The position numbers and the translations under genes were made by a program. From Phycisphaerae bacterium (GTDB lineage: Bacteria > Planctomycetota > Phycisphaerae > UBA1845 > UTPLA1): a stretch of DNA of 14,230 nt. Below the pieces are notes generated by a model, which saw only the letters and a list, made by a program, of their open reading frames with translations, was not told where the DNA came from and searched no databases. Position 1 is the stretch's first letter. Every line of letters begins with the position of its first letter. Shown one piece after another: positions 14,131 to 14,230 of the stretch. Where the stretch lies: the NCBI GenBank assembly GCA_016935885.1, contig JAFGQA010000176.1:1-14230 (forward strand). Direction: 5' to 3'.

Positions 14131-14230
14131 GCAGCCCGTGGAGAAAGGGAGGACAGCGTTTCGGAAACGCCCTTCCTGACCGTGAAAACCACCGGCGAGA
14201 CGCCGGTGCCACAGTTTTGCCACGGGCTGC
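14131..14230. mobile_element. MITE-like element of 100 bases with 11-bp terminal inverted repeats
   Basis: The ends GCAGCCCGTGG (14131-14141) and CCACGGGCTGC (14220-14230) are perfect inverted repeats. Inside are two hairpins: GCGTTT-CGG-AAACGC (14156-14170) and CACCGGCG-AGA-CGCCGGTG (14190-14208). The second is copy 2 of the repeat at 13926-13957. Folded, it makes a three-way junction. It encodes nothing and must be moved, if at all, by a protein acting in trans. The CAGCCCGTGG motif recurs at 10040-10049. Confidence 0.7.

Overview
The window looks like chromosomal DNA of an uncultured Planctomycetota bacterium, probably of the Phycisphaerae type. This is inferred from three things: a secreted beta-helix protein carrying a dockerin-like 'NGLDIQPFIDALL' segment and an FGE-sulfatase domain; a GH123/DUF4091 lipoprotein; and spacers full of REP-like hairpins and short heptad repeats. 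No rRNA or tRNA gene was seen, so the placement rests on gene content only. Most of the window is GC rich. The membrane-protein gene near the left edge is clearly less so (about 50% in the lines counted, against about 75% in a sampled line of the next gene).

Layout. The left edge (1-901) has the broken 3' end of a DNA methyltransferase, then a low-GC gene for a two-helix membrane protein. From 6823 down to 1314 four genes lie on the minus strand, in transcription order: a class V PLP aminotransferase; a small membrane protein whose reading frame is interrupted by one in-frame UGA; a Maf/DUF115 glycosyltransferase-like protein; and a nucleotidyltransferase-like/SPASM protein that lacks the radical SAM cysteine motif. 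A good sigma70-like promoter (6994-7022) precedes the aminotransferase. On the plus strand, 7388-10039 encodes an 883-residue secreted protein made of a signal peptide, a ten-coil beta-helix, a dockerin-like segment and an FGE-sulfatase domain. Converging on it from the minus strand is a 1008-residue GH123-like lipoprotein with a CBM9-like tail (13923-10897).

Most notable observation. At 5497-5231 (minus) a start codon with a consensus ribosome-binding site opens a frame that runs through Cys24-UGA25 and continues for 63 more sensible, membrane-protein-like codons. A hairpin that fits bacterial SECIS rules lies just 3' of the UGA. This is a candidate small membrane selenoprotein that ordinary gene calling would miss. 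A nonsense mutation (or a Trp codon misread) is the main alternative.

The Maf-like and SPASM-like genes together suggest surface or flagellar glycan work. The two extracytoplasmic proteins suggest binding or breakdown of polysaccharide. The spacers hold at least four kinds of repeats: heptad arrays at four places, inverted REP pairs (REPIN-like), a nested inverted repeat of about 180 bases, and a MITE-like element of 100 bases that ends exactly at the right edge.
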